A DNA stretch of 17,468 bases from Clostridia bacterium (GCA_017425745.1 JAFOXT010000161.1:1-17468), one strand, 5' to 3'; numbered from the stretch's first letter, positions 1 to 7,979 are shown. Notes: generated from the letters alone by a model not told the origin. Numbers and translations are program-made.

Positions 1-168
1 GACGGTATTGTTATTACTGAAGATTCAATTTCTTCACTCCGCCGTTTCAAGGATGACGTTAAGGAAGTTGCTTCAGGCTTCGGATGCGGTATCGGTCTTG
101 AAAAGTTCAACGATATCAAGGAAGGCGACATTTTCGAAGCATTTATGATGGAAGAATACAGAGATTAA
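1..168 (+). CDS. infB: Translation initiation factor IF-2, C-terminal end (partial)
   Basis: Frame 1 is open from the first base to a TAA at 166-168 and encodes 55 residues. They match the end of bacterial IF-2: an SLRRFKDDVKEV stretch, a GFGCGIGLEKFNDIKEGD segment and a final FEAFMMEEYRD. This is the C-terminal C2 beta-barrel (domain IV), which binds the formylated methionine end of initiator tRNA during 30S initiation. In IF-2 the GxxCG turn and the DIKEGD loop are strongly conserved. The GTPase domain lies outside the window. The following rbfA-nrnA-truB-ribF genes are the usual partners of infB in Firmicutes, which supports the call. The stop codon is buried in a perfect hairpin (162-188). 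Confidence 0.95.
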   Translation, partial: DGIVITEDSISSLRRFKDDVKEVASGFGCGIGLEKFNDIKEGDIFEAFMMEEYRD

Positions 169-188
169 TCTGCAACGCAGATTAATCT
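162..188 (+). repeat. Perfect 12-bp hairpin across the infB stop codon
   Basis: AGATTAATCTGC (162-173) and GCAGATTAATCT (177-188) are exact inverted repeats around a 3-nt AAC loop. The infB stop codon (166-168) lies in the left arm. There is no T-run after the right arm, so it is not a standard intrinsic terminator. It could stabilise the upstream mRNA end or be part of the adjacent repeat element. Confidence 0.7.
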
Positions 189-279
189 AATGAATAATGA
201 ATGATGAATAATGAATAGTGAATAATTATGGTTTTACTGAGCTTTTGCGAAAAATCAGAAGTTCAGTGCATCATTCATT
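189..279. repeat. AATGAAT heptamer array inside a palindromic MITE-like element
   Basis: Bases 189-223 are five consecutive 7-bp units: AATGAAT, AATGAAT, GATGAAT, AATGAAT, AGTGAAT. An 11-bp arm AATGAATGATG (196-206) recurs inverted as CATCATTCATT (269-279). A nested pair, ACTGAGCTT (236-244) and AAGTTCAGT (259-267), matches at 8 of 9 positions around a 14-nt loop. The whole can fold as a long cruciform of about 90 bp. No ORF is present. It occupies most of the infB-rbfA gap and may be a small dispersed repeat; whether other copies exist cannot be seen from this window. Confidence 0.6.
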
Positions 280-307
280 GTAATATGACAAACGAAAGGA
301 ACCCTAT

Positions 308-655
308 ATGGCAGGATTCAGAATTAACAGAGTATCGGAAGATATAAGACGTGAGATAATTGCAATTATCCGTGAGCTTAAGGATCCGAGAGTTATGGGC
401 AAAATGCTCACTGTTGTGCGTGTTGAGGTTGCCTCAGACGCTTCCTTTGCAAAGGTTTACGTAAGTGACCTTAAGGGTATTGACTCAGCTAAGGAAGCCG
501 TAAAGGGCCTTACTGCTGCAACGGGTTATATAAGACGTGAGGTGGGCTCAAGACTCCACCTGAGAAAAACTCCCGAGCTTAAATTTATCGCTGACGATTC
601 AATTGAACAGGGCTTCAATATGTTCAAAAAGCTCAGCGAAACCAGAGGTGAGTAA
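308..655 (+). CDS. rbfA: 30S ribosome-binding factor A
   Basis: A 115-residue protein of normal RbfA length and a single KH-like fold. RbfA binds the 30S subunit near the 5' end of 16S rRNA during late maturation and is important for cold adaptation. Family-typical features are the N-terminal RINRVSEDIRREI helix, the DPRV motif, the LTVVRVEVASDASFAKVYVS strand region and the LRKTPELKFIADDSIEQG segment near the C-terminus. The ATG at 308 follows AAAGGA (295-300) with a 7-nt gap. The gene lies between infB and nrnA, the common Firmicute order. One base separates its stop from the nrnA start, so the two are probably translationally coupled. Confidence 0.96.
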   Translation: MAGFRINRVSEDIRREIIAIIRELKDPRVMGKMLTVVRVEVASDASFAKVYVSDLKGIDSAKEAVKGLTAATGYIRREVGSRLHLRKTPELKFIADDSIEQGFNMFKKLSETRGE

Positions 656-656
656 G

Positions 657-1604
657 ATGCTTACTGATTTTAGTACGGCGGTTTCAATGCTCAGAAATGC
701 AGATAAGATTCTTATTCTTACTCACAGAAATCCCGACGGAGATACTCTCGGCAGCGGTTTTGCACTGCTGAGAGCCTTAAGACAGCTTGGCAAAAGAGCA
801 AGGCTTTTAAATGCAGATTCTATCAATGAAAAATACTCCCACCTTTATGAAGGGCTCAGCGAGGATGATTTTGAGGAAGAGTTTATCGTTTCTGTTGACG
901 TTGCAGAAAAAAAGCTTCTCGGCGATTTAATGGAAAAGTATGCTGATAAGGTTGACCTTTCAGTTGACCACCACGGCACAGGTAAGCTTTTTGCAAAAAA
1001 CACCTATTGTGAGTCTGAAAGTGCTTCAGCCTGCGAGATTCTTTATGAAATCATCAAGGCCTTGGGTGTGAAAATTGATAAGGGTATTGCAGACTGCATT
1101 TATACCGGCTGCAGCACAGATACGGGCTGTTTTAAATATTCAAATGTTACGGCAAGAACTCACAGAATTGCTGCTGAGCTTATTGAGTACGGTGCAGACC
1201 ACAGCAAAATAAACGAGAAAATGTTTGACACAAAGAGCATAAACAGTATTATGCTTGAAAGAATGTGCTACGAAACTCTCGAAAGCTTCGGTGACGGCAA
1301 GGTTGCAGTTATTACCGTAACAAAGGAAATGCTCAGAAAAAGCGGCACTGATAAATCTGCCCTTGATGCAATCAAGCCTATTACAAGGCAGATTGAAGGG
1401 GTAGAAATCGGTCTTACCGTTAAGGAAGAGGATAACGGTGCTGCAGGTATTTCAATCCGCACAAGCGAAAACTATGATGCATCAGCAATCTGTGCTCATT
1501 TCGGCGGCGGCGGACACATAAGAGCAGGCGGCTGTGAAATTAAAGACACAACCGAAAACGCAAAGGAAAAAGTAATTGACTATATCATAAATAATGTACT
1601 GTAA
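657..1604 (+). CDS. nrnA: DHH/DHHA1 phosphoesterase, nanoRNase/pAp phosphatase NrnA-like
   Basis: A 315-residue cytoplasmic DHH-family protein. NrnA enzymes degrade 2-5 nt RNAs from the 5' or 3' end and dephosphorylate 3'-phosphoadenosine 5'-phosphate, replacing Orn in many Firmicutes. Visible metal-binding motifs are HRNPDGD (residues 23-29), SVDVA (79-83) and the signature D104-H105-H106; a STDTG motif follows. The DHHA1 substrate-binding motif GGGGHIRAGG is at 283-292. The frame is open upstream to 603, but the ATG at 657 is chosen because AGGTGAG lies just before it and the upstream part overlaps rbfA. Residue length fits NrnA rather than the larger RecJ or GdpP proteins. Dual activity is inferred from the family. 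Confidence 0.9.
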   Translation: MLTDFSTAVSMLRNADKILILTHRNPDGDTLGSGFALLRALRQLGKRARLLNADSINEKYSHLYEGLSEDDFEEEFIVSVDVAEKKLLGDLMEKYADKVDLSVDHHGTGKLFAKNTYCESESASACEILYEIIKALGVKIDKGIADCIYTGCSTDTGCFKYSNVTARTHRIAAELIEYGADHSKINEKMFDTKSINSIMLERMCYETLESFGDGKVAVITVTKEMLRKSGTDKSALDAIKPITRQIEGVEIGLTVKEEDNGAAGISIRTSENYDASAICAHFGGGGHIRAGGCEIKDTTENAKEKVIDYIINNVL

Positions 1605-1616
1605 GGAGTGATAAGT

Positions 1617-2510
1617 GTGACCGGATTTGTATTTCTCGATAAGGAAGAGGGTATAACCTCTTTTATCGGTGCAGCTAAAATGCGCAGAATTTTTTCAGAG
1701 AAAAAAGCGGGTCACACGGGCACTCTTGATCCTATGGCTACGGGTGTTCTGCCTATAGCCTTAGGACACGCAACAAGATTTATTGAGCTTATACCGAGCC
1801 ATGATAAGGCATACAGAGCCACATTTCTGCTCGGCAAGACTACCGATACCCTTGATATTACGGGTGCGGTGCTTACCGAAAATGAGGTTACGGCAAAAAA
1901 AGAGGACGTTGAAAAGGCTCTTTCAAAATTCAGGGGCGAAATTTCTCAGCTTCCTCCTATGTATTCCGCAATCAAGAAAAACGGTGTAAGACTTTATGAG
2001 CTTGCAAGACAGGGCATTGAAATTGAAAGAGAAAGCCGAATGGTGACAATTTATTCCCTTGAGCTTGTTTCTTCTGACGAGGAAAAGAACGAATATGTTA
2101 TTGATGTTGAATGCTCAAGCGGTACTTATATCCGTTCACTTATATCTGATATAGGTGAGGAGCTTTCATGCGGTGCTGTTATGACCTCACTCAGAAGAAC
2201 AAAGGCAAACGGAATTTCAATTGAAAAATGCTATACTGCAGAACAATTGGAAAAGCTTAAAGAAGAGGGCAGACTCAGTGAAGCTCTCACAAGGGTGGAC
2301 GAATTTCTGTCTTATCCGAAATTAAAGGTAAGTGCACCTCAGGCAAGACGTTTTTCAAACGGCGGTGCACTTGCTACAGACCGTTTCGGCGGCAAAAAAG
2401 AACCGGGATTATATCTTGTATATTCTCCCGACAATGAATTTTTAGGTGTGGGTGAAATTGACAGTGAAATCACTGAGCTTTCACCAAAAAGAGTTTACAG
2501 AGGTGAATAA
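1617..2510 (+). CDS. truB: tRNA pseudouridine(55) synthase TruB
   Basis: A 297-residue TruB, which isomerises U55 in the T-loop of elongator tRNAs. The N-terminus reads MTGFVFLDKEEGITS, the usual TruB opening. The catalytic motif is GHTGTLDPMATGVLP with nucleophile Asp38. Further family motifs are the PPMYSAIKKNGVRLYELAR loop and SSGTYIRSLISDIG. A C-terminal PUA-like region (roughly residues 235-297) is present. The longest frame begins at a GTG at 1608, but that codon overlaps AAGGAG (1603-1608). The GTG at 1617 sits 8 nt after it and gives the normal N-terminus, so 1617 is chosen. It follows nrnA closely and is 5 bp from ribF. Confidence 0.95.
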   Translation: MTGFVFLDKEEGITSFIGAAKMRRIFSEKKAGHTGTLDPMATGVLPIALGHATRFIELIPSHDKAYRATFLLGKTTDTLDITGAVLTENEVTAKKEDVEKALSKFRGEISQLPPMYSAIKKNGVRLYELARQGIEIERESRMVTIYSLELVSSDEEKNEYVIDVECSSGTYIRSLISDIGEELSCGAVMTSLRRTKANGISIEKCYTAEQLEKLKEEGRLSEALTRVDEFLSYPKLKVSAPQARRFSNGGALATDRFGGKKEPGLYLVYSPDNEFLGVGEIDSEITELSPKRVYRGE

Positions 2511-2515
2511 GCAAG

Positions 2516-3436
2516 GTGCTTTGTCTTACTAAAGAAGAAAGAGAAAAAGGAACGGCGGTAGCTCTCGGCTACTTTGACGGTATTCATATAGGTCACAGAG
2601 CTGTTCTGCAGAAAGCTCTCAGTTACGCTAAGGAAAAAGACCTTGTACCCACCGTAATGCTTTTTGACATTCATCCGAGAAAGCTTGTTTCAGGCTCCCT
2701 TCCTCCGATGCTTATGAGCGAAAATCAGAAAAGGGAAGCTCTTAAGGAAATGGGCTTCAGAGTTGTGGATTTCAATTTCAGAGAATCCGTAAATCTCAGC
2801 CCTGAGGAGTTTACAGAAAAAATTCTTCTTGAAAAGCTTAACGTAAAATTCGTTTCCTGCGGTTACGATTACCGATACGGAAAAGGCGGAAAGGGCAACG
2901 CAGAAACCTTAAAGGAATCTCTCGGCAAAAAGGGAGTGGAGGTTTTTACTGTGCCTGCAGTTGAGCTTAACGGAGAGGTTGTAAGCTCAACAAAAATAAG
3001 ACAGCTTATTGCTGAGGGTGAAGCGGAAAAGGCCAACAGTATGCTCGGCAAGGAATTTTCCTATCACATTCTTGTTGAAAAAGGTGACGGAATAGGTCAC
3101 ACAATCGGCACACCTACAATCAATCAGTATTTCCCTGAGGACTTTATTGTGCCGAAATACGGCGTTTATGCCTCAAGGGTAAAAATAGAGGGTGAGCTTT
3201 ATCCCTCAGTTACAAATGTGGGCATAAGGCCTACAGTAGGCGGAACCTCCCTCAGAAGTGAAACCTGTATTTTTGATTTTTCAGGTAATCTTTACGGCAA
3301 AGAGGTAGAGGTATATCTTGTAAAATATCTTAGAGAGGAAAAGAAATTTTCCTCAGTGGACGAGCTTAAAAAAGCAATTGAAAGCGACATTCATAAATGT
3401 AAAGAGGTTTTAAAAAATGAAAAAAGAAAATCTTAA
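2516..3436 (+). CDS. ribF: Bifunctional riboflavin kinase / FAD synthetase
   Basis: A 306-residue enzyme making FMN from riboflavin and FAD from FMN. The N-terminal FAD synthetase (nucleotidyltransferase) part shows ALGYFDGIHIGH (residues 16-27) and SSTKIRQLIAEGE, the latter being the family's second nucleotide-binding motif. The C-terminal flavokinase part (from about residue 180) shows GDGIGHTIGTPTIN and KYGVYASRV. Length is typical of the bifunctional type. The start is GTG at 2516 with AGAGGTGAA upstream; no better-placed ATG is seen. It belongs to the rbfA-nrnA-truB cluster. Its last 20 bases overlap the start of the downstream HAD phosphatase in another frame, implying coupling. Confidence 0.95.
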   Translation: MLCLTKEEREKGTAVALGYFDGIHIGHRAVLQKALSYAKEKDLVPTVMLFDIHPRKLVSGSLPPMLMSENQKREALKEMGFRVVDFNFRESVNLSPEEFTEKILLEKLNVKFVSCGYDYRYGKGGKGNAETLKESLGKKGVEVFTVPAVELNGEVVSSTKIRQLIAEGEAEKANSMLGKEFSYHILVEKGDGIGHTIGTPTINQYFPEDFIVPKYGVYASRVKIEGELYPSVTNVGIRPTVGGTSLRSETCIFDFSGNLYGKEVEVYLVKYLREEKKFSSVDELKKAIESDIHKCKEVLKNEKRKS

Positions 3437-4097
3437 AGCAATATTTTTTGATTTTGACGATACACTCCAGAGCAGAAAAGGAGCTTACAGACTTTACTGC
3501 GAAAGCTTTCTTACAAAGTATTTTCCTGATATAGACGAGGAAGAAAGACTCAGAAAGCTTGACGAAATGGAAGAATATGTAGACGGCGGTTATAAGGACA
3601 GAGAGGTTTACTTCCCTGAAATTATTGACCTGTGGAAGTGGGACAACCATCCTCCCATGCAGGAGCTTTACGATTCCTTCAACTATGATTTCGGAAAATA
3701 TATTGTTCTTCTTGACGGAGCAATTGATGTTTTAAATAAAATTAAAGAAAAAGGGTATATACTTGGTTGTATAACAAACGGTGTATCCTCACTTCAGAAT
3801 ATCAAGCTTGACACTGCAGGCATCAGAGATATGTTTGACGTTGTTGTGGTTTCAGGTGATATCGGTATCTATAAGCCCGACAGAAGAATTTTTGACGAGG
3901 CTATCAGACGTGCAGGCGTTAAAAACGAAGAAGCAATGTTTGTTGGCGACCATCCCGTAAACGACATTGAAGGTGCACTTTCAGCTGATATGCAGGTTAT
4001 CAGAATGAACTACGGTGATTTCAAGGGCAAGGGCCTTGGTAAAGCAGGCGTAACTGCAGAGATTGAAAGCATTACCGAGCTTCTCAAATATATCTGA
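3417..4097 (+). CDS. HAD-superfamily phosphatase (YjjG-like)
   Basis: A 226-residue HAD hydrolase with all four motifs: FFDFDDT with nucleophile D12 and acid/base D14; ITNG with T120; the lysine K153 in IYKPDRRIF; and GDHPVND with metal ligands D178 and D183. The helical insert between motifs I and II (about residues 17-100) is a C1-type cap as in YjjG/YigB-like nucleotide or sugar phosphatases. The substrate cannot be read from sequence. The start ATG lies inside the 3' end of ribF, a 20-bp overlap. HAD enzymes such as E. coli YigB and B. subtilis YwtE dephosphorylate a riboflavin precursor, so a flavin-related role is a plausible inference only. Confidence 0.88.
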   Translation: MKKENLKAIFFDFDDTLQSRKGAYRLYCESFLTKYFPDIDEEERLRKLDEMEEYVDGGYKDREVYFPEIIDLWKWDNHPPMQELYDSFNYDFGKYIVLLDGAIDVLNKIKEKGYILGCITNGVSSLQNIKLDTAGIRDMFDVVVVSGDIGIYKPDRRIFDEAIRRAGVKNEEAMFVGDHPVNDIEGALSADMQVIRMNYGDFKGKGLGKAGVTAEIESITELLKYI

Positions 4098-4138
4098 TAA
4101 AGCACCGTCTGACACTTTTCAAAGGAGATTTAAAGAAA

Positions 4139-5728
4139 ATGATTTGTAAAAAGTGTGCAAATGAATATGACGATAGCCTTGAAGTATGTCCTGTTTGTCA
4201 GACAGAAAACAAAAAGAAGAATTTCAAGGTAACAATAGATGCCGGAAAGCTTGACGGAGCTTCAGAAGCTGTTTATGATGATTCCGTGAAAAAGCCGGGC
4301 AGAAAAGAAATCAGACAGGAAAAGGCTAAGGAAAAAGGCAAAGAAAAGCTGAGAAGTATGGGCAAAAAGGAAAAGGGTGCCACACGCTTTATTGTTTCAG
4401 CGGTATGCGTTATGGCTGTGCTTATGGCTTCTCTCAGCTGTCTTAGTATTTTCACTGATGTTTTCAGTAAGGATGACACAGTTAAAACCATGGCTCTTTC
4501 ATCACTTTCACCGGTTGATGCAGGAGAGCTTGAGGCTTATCTTTCAAAGCTTTATGTTCTTACGGGCTTTGAGCTTGACGATGATACTGCTTCAGATGAG
4601 TTTTATGTGAATATTATGCCTGAAAATGAAAACGGACTTTACAGAGGTCTCGGCAATTCAGCAAAGCTTGTTACTGATGAGGCTGACCCTGCAGACCGTT
4701 TCAAGGGTGAAGAGGACAGTTATTCCTACTATAAGCTTCCTATTGATAAGGTTGACGGAATTATTGAAAGCTTCGGCCTTGTGCCTAATCATACGCTTAA
4801 CCTTAAAAATGCTTACTGCTACAAGGATTACTATTACTTTGAGGGTCTTGAAAAAAGCTCACTGCCTGCAGTTGAGGCTGATGTTGTTTCTTCAAAAAGA
4901 ATTCAGGACGGCAGCTATTATGTTGACTGTGTTTTCTATAACAACTCAAAGCAGGAAGGCAAGATTTATGTAATTGCCAAAAAGGACGAAGCAAATGAAG
5001 GTAAGTGGATTATTTCAAGAATAAGCAGCGAGCCCATTTTTGACAACAGCGGAATTATGGCTGAAAATGACGGCGTTTTCCGTTACGAAATGAAGCGAGA
5101 GCTCTTTGAGGGTAAGCTCAGCGACGGTACAGTTTTCTGTGAATACTCAATTGAATATCCTTACTTCAAGGGTGATTCAATGGCTGAAAGAGCTGCTAAC
5201 CTTCTTTACAGTGAGGTGCTTTCAAAGTATAAAAACAGTGCTGAAGAGGCTGACAAATATTTTGAAGATTATAAGGGCGACAAGGACGAGCTTCCTATTG
5301 TTGTGCACATTTCCTCAGAGGTTACCTATTCGGACGAAAAATACATTTCAACAATTGTTGATATAAGCGAATACAACCCTGAAGACCTTGAAGAGGACAG
5401 CATTCTTTCAAAGCGCAATATTGAGGGCTATATTTTCGATGCCGAAACAGGCGAGTACCTTTCAAAGGATGAAGTGCTGGGTAATAATTATCAGCTTATT
5501 TATGACCTTCTTTACAGAATTCAGGGCGACTATGAATATGCTGACCTTATTGACGAAAACGTAAAAAGACCCTCAGATATTCCTGCCAACAATACAATCG
5601 GTAAGGAAATTTATGAGTGCGGAAGCGCAATGACTCCCAACGGCTATGTGTTCTGTGTTGTTACCGAAGAAGGCTTTGTAAAAAGTGTTCTTCTGCCTGA
5701 TGAGGTTATAGCTTCAATTAAAGAATGA
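4139..5728 (+). CDS. Zinc-ribbon, single-pass membrane protein with RsiV/DUF3298-like outer region
   Basis: A 529-residue protein of unknown function. The N-terminus is a zinc ribbon with C3-x2-C6 and C17-x2-C20. A Lys/Glu-rich linker (about 50-80) and one hydrophobic segment (about 83-105) follow. The basic side before the segment predicts a cytoplasmic ribbon and an outside C-terminal part of about 420 residues. The last third has features like the DUF4163/DUF3298 fold seen in RsiV and PdaC: an IEYPYFKGDS strand, a central helix LLYSEVLSKYKN, a FDAETGEYLSKDEVLG turn and a final strand with GYVFCVVTEEGFVKSVLLP. This similarity is weak and judged by eye. AAAGGAG (4121-4127) precedes the ATG. 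It is 41 bp after the HAD gene, with no terminator seen between them. Confidence 0.7.
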   Translation: MICKKCANEYDDSLEVCPVCQTENKKKNFKVTIDAGKLDGASEAVYDDSVKKPGRKEIRQEKAKEKGKEKLRSMGKKEKGATRFIVSAVCVMAVLMASLSCLSIFTDVFSKDDTVKTMALSSLSPVDAGELEAYLSKLYVLTGFELDDDTASDEFYVNIMPENENGLYRGLGNSAKLVTDEADPADRFKGEEDSYSYYKLPIDKVDGIIESFGLVPNHTLNLKNAYCYKDYYYFEGLEKSSLPAVEADVVSSKRIQDGSYYVDCVFYNNSKQEGKIYVIAKKDEANEGKWIISRISSEPIFDNSGIMAENDGVFRYEMKRELFEGKLSDGTVFCEYSIEYPYFKGDSMAERAANLLYSEVLSKYKNSAEEADKYFEDYKGDKDELPIVVHISSEVTYSDEKYISTIVDISEYNPEDLEEDSILSKRNIEGYIFDAETGEYLSKDEVLGNNYQLIYDLLYRIQGDYEYADLIDENVKRPSDIPANNTIGKEIYECGSAMTPNGYVFCVVTEEGFVKSVLLPDEVIASIKE

Positions 5729-5734
5729 TTTATG

Positions 5735-5766
5735 AGGGCTGTTGCGGTTTGCAATGGCCCTTTATG
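5735..5766 (+). terminator. Candidate intrinsic terminator after the zinc-ribbon gene
   Basis: AGGGCTGTTGC (5735-5745) and GCAATGGCCCT (5751-5761) pair over 11 positions, two of them G-U, with a GGTTT loop. The tail is only partly T-rich (TTATGTCATTT). It lies seven bases past the stop codon, separating this gene from the two-component system. No convincing promoter was found between it and 5841. Confidence 0.5.
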
Positions 5767-5840
5767 TCATTTCACGCTGATTACACACAGAAATAGTTTA
5801 ATGGTTCTGTAAAAAAGACTCACGGAAAGGAGTAAGAAAT

Positions 5841-6518
5841 ATGACTATACTTGTTGTTGACGATGATATAAGAATTAATGAGCTTTTATGCGACATTTTT
5901 TCGGTAGAAGGCTATGAAACAATTTCAGCCTTTGACGGTGAACAGGCTCTTAAAAAGCTGGAGAAAAATAAGAATATAGACCTTATCGTTCTCGATGTAA
6001 TGATGCCCGAATTTGACGGCTGGGAAGTTCTTAAATATGTTAAGGATAACACCGACTGTAAGGTGCTTATGCTCACTGCGCTTTCTGACGAAAAAAGCGA
6101 GGTAAAGGCAATCAGAAGCGGTGCTGACGATTATGTTGCAAAGCCCTTCAAGCGTGCAGTGCTTCTTGAAAGAGCAAAAAGACTTATTCAGGAAAGCGCA
6201 AAGGAGAAAAGCAGAAGGTATGAATGTGAAGGACTTGTTCTCTCTGTAATGGAGCACAAGGTTTATATTAACGGAAAAGAAGTGAAGATGACAGCAAAGG
6301 AATACAATCTTCTGCATCTTCTTATGAAAAACAGTTCAATTGTGCTTTCAAGAGAAACAATTCTTGACAAAATCTGGGGTTATGTTTATGACGGTAACGA
6401 CAGAACAATTGATACCCACATAAAAATGCTCAGGCACTCCATAGGTGACTACAGCGACAAAATAAGAACCGTCAGAGGTGTAGGCTACAGCTTTGAGGGA
6501 GAGGTAAAGGTTATATGA
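5841..6518 (+). CDS. OmpR/PhoB-family response regulator
   Basis: A 225-residue cytoplasmic transcription factor. The receiver domain (1-115) has the acidic pocket D7-D8-D9, phosphoacceptor D52 in VLDVMMPEFDG, T79 and K101 in VAKPF, so it should be phosphorylatable. The C-terminal winged helix (about 128-222) shows KMTAKEYNLLHLLMKNSSIVLSRE, the GYVYDGNDRTIDTHIKMLR recognition helix and IRTVRGVGYSF. AAAGGAG sits just before the ATG. The gene overlaps the kinase gene by 4 bp (ATGA), so the two form a cognate pair. The regulon is not apparent. The cysteines and linker are unremarkable. Confidence 0.95.
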   Translation: MTILVVDDDIRINELLCDIFSVEGYETISAFDGEQALKKLEKNKNIDLIVLDVMMPEFDGWEVLKYVKDNTDCKVLMLTALSDEKSEVKAIRSGADDYVAKPFKRAVLLERAKRLIQESAKEKSRRYECEGLVLSVMEHKVYINGKEVKMTAKEYNLLHLLMKNSSIVLSRETILDKIWGYVYDGNDRTIDTHIKMLRHSIGDYSDKIRTVRGVGYSFEGEVKVI

Positions 6519-7912
6519 AAAAATCCCTCAGAACAAAGGTAATAGCCGTTTTCCTTGTCAGTGTGGTTATGTGCATGCTTTTGCTTAATCTTCTGTGCGG
6601 ATTCTGCCTCAGATATATCTTTATTTATGATACCCGTAAGGCTATGGTGAGCTATTCGGAAATGATTGAAAACGATATGCAGAACGGAAGCCGTAATATG
6701 GTATCCATTCTCCGTGGGCTAAACGACTCCTATGCTGTTACTGCAAGCGCAGTTGACAGAGATGCCAATGTGTTTTTCAGCCACCGACATCTTATTGATG
6801 ATGAAGTAAAGCAATCCTATAAAAGGTGGATGGCGCTTTACGAAATAAAAAAGCACACAAAAAGCGATTCGGAATATTATTTCCAGAAGGAAAAAGACGA
6901 TGAGGGCAGTGTTGATAAGCTTATTTTTGTAACAAAAACAAAGCAGGACATTTTCCTTATAATGACCAAGGAAATAAAAGGTATTGACCAGGATATAAGG
7001 GTTGTTTCCATTCTTCTTTCGGCAATGAGCATTATAATTGCTGCAATCGGCACAGTGGTCTGGAGCATTGCAACAAGACCCTTTACGACTCAGATTGAAA
7101 AAATGAGCCGGATTACAAACAAAATGGCAAAGCTCAACTTTGAGGAAAAAATCAACTATTCCTCCGATGATGAGGTCGGAATACTTGCGAGGTCAATTGA
7201 CAGTATGTCTGACGAGCTGAAGGAGAGTATTGAAAACCTTAAAGAAGACCTGGAAAAAAGAAAATGCACCCTGAGAGACCTTGCACACGAAATAAAAACC
7301 CCTGTTACAACAATCAGAGGTTATACGGAAAGCATTGAATATTTCTGCAAGGATAACGAAAAGGTGCAGAGATACTGCAATATTATGCTTGACGAGTGCG
7401 ACGAGGTTACAGCGCTTATCAACGAGATGCTGATGATGTCACTTCTTGAAAGCGACGAATATATTCAGCAGTCAGAAAATATAAGCATATCAAGGCTTCA
7501 GCACGAGCTTATGATAAGAATAGAAAATGAGTTTGCAGATGCCGGTGTAAAGGCTGATTTTGAAGCAGCAGAGCTTTTCTGTAACGCTGACCTTATTGAA
7601 AGGGCGCTTCTCAACTTTGTAAGCAACGCAGTAAAATACGGCGAAAAGGATAAAGAAATTATCCTTACAGGTAAAAATGAAAAGGACAGATATGTTTTCT
7701 CTGTAAGCAATTACGGAGCTGAAATAAACGGCGAAGAGCAGAGAAAAATATGGGAGGCCTTTTATAAAAACGATAAATCCCGTAAAAGAGGCGGAGGTCA
7801 CGGTCTGGGACTTTCAATTGTAAGCCGTATTGCAAAATCTCACGGCGGAGATGTTGACCTTAAAAGTGAAGAGGGCATAAACACATTTATTATGTGGATA
7901 CCTCTGATGTAA
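6515..7912 (+). CDS. Membrane sensor histidine kinase, VanS-like HPK family
   Basis: A 465-residue kinase. Two membrane helices (about 8-36 and 163-187) flank an outside sensor of about 125 residues with no recognised domain. A HAMP linker (about 188-240) and a short coiled coil lead to the HisKA domain with DLAHEIKTPVTT, phosphoacceptor H258. The ATPase part has the N-box ALLNFVSNAVKYGE (N371), a G1 region VSNYGAEI in which Asn399 replaces the usual Asp, an F-box WEAFYKNDKSRK and G2 box GGGHGLGLSIV. The Asp-to-Asn change in G1 occurs in VanS-like Firmicute kinases and need not mean inactivity. It shares ATGA with the regulator gene and ends before a strong terminator. Confidence 0.94.
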   Translation: MKKSLRTKVIAVFLVSVVMCMLLLNLLCGFCLRYIFIYDTRKAMVSYSEMIENDMQNGSRNMVSILRGLNDSYAVTASAVDRDANVFFSHRHLIDDEVKQSYKRWMALYEIKKHTKSDSEYYFQKEKDDEGSVDKLIFVTKTKQDIFLIMTKEIKGIDQDIRVVSILLSAMSIIIAAIGTVVWSIATRPFTTQIEKMSRITNKMAKLNFEEKINYSSDDEVGILARSIDSMSDELKESIENLKEDLEKRKCTLRDLAHEIKTPVTTIRGYTESIEYFCKDNEKVQRYCNIMLDECDEVTALINEMLMMSLLESDEYIQQSENISISRLQHELMIRIENEFADAGVKADFEAAELFCNADLIERALLNFVSNAVKYGEKDKEIILTGKNEKDRYVFSVSNYGAEINGEEQRKIWEAFYKNDKSRKRGGGHGLGLSIVSRIAKSHGGDVDLKSEEGINTFIMWIPLM

Positions 7913-7935
7913 AAACAAAGGAATTTGATTATATT

Positions 7936-7979
7936 TGTGGGTTTACTTCTTATTTTTGGAGTAAATCCACAGTTTTTTT
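7936..7979 (+). terminator. Strong intrinsic terminator after the two-component system
   Basis: TGTGGGTTTACT (7936-7947) pairs with AGTAAATCCACA (7960-7971) over 12 positions with one G-U, loop 7948-7959, followed by seven Ts (7973-7979). It starts 24 bases past the kinase stop and isolates the next operon. Confidence 0.9.

Noticed and set aside
162..188. Intrinsic terminator after infB
   Set aside because: The stem is perfect but no T-run follows and the operon genes continue downstream.
603..656. Upstream extension of nrnA to an earlier ATG
   Set aside because: It overlaps rbfA coding sequence in another frame, encodes non-family residues, and the ATG at 657 has AGGTGAG just upstream and the normal NrnA N-terminus.
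1608..1616. GTG at 1608 as the truB start
   Set aside because: That codon shares its G with the AAGGAG site, so no spacing is possible; GTG 1617 is 8 nt downstream and gives the family N-terminus.
5767..5840. Promoter for the two-component operon
   Set aside because: Several AT hexamers occur but no -35/-10 pair with 16-18 bp spacing was convincing.
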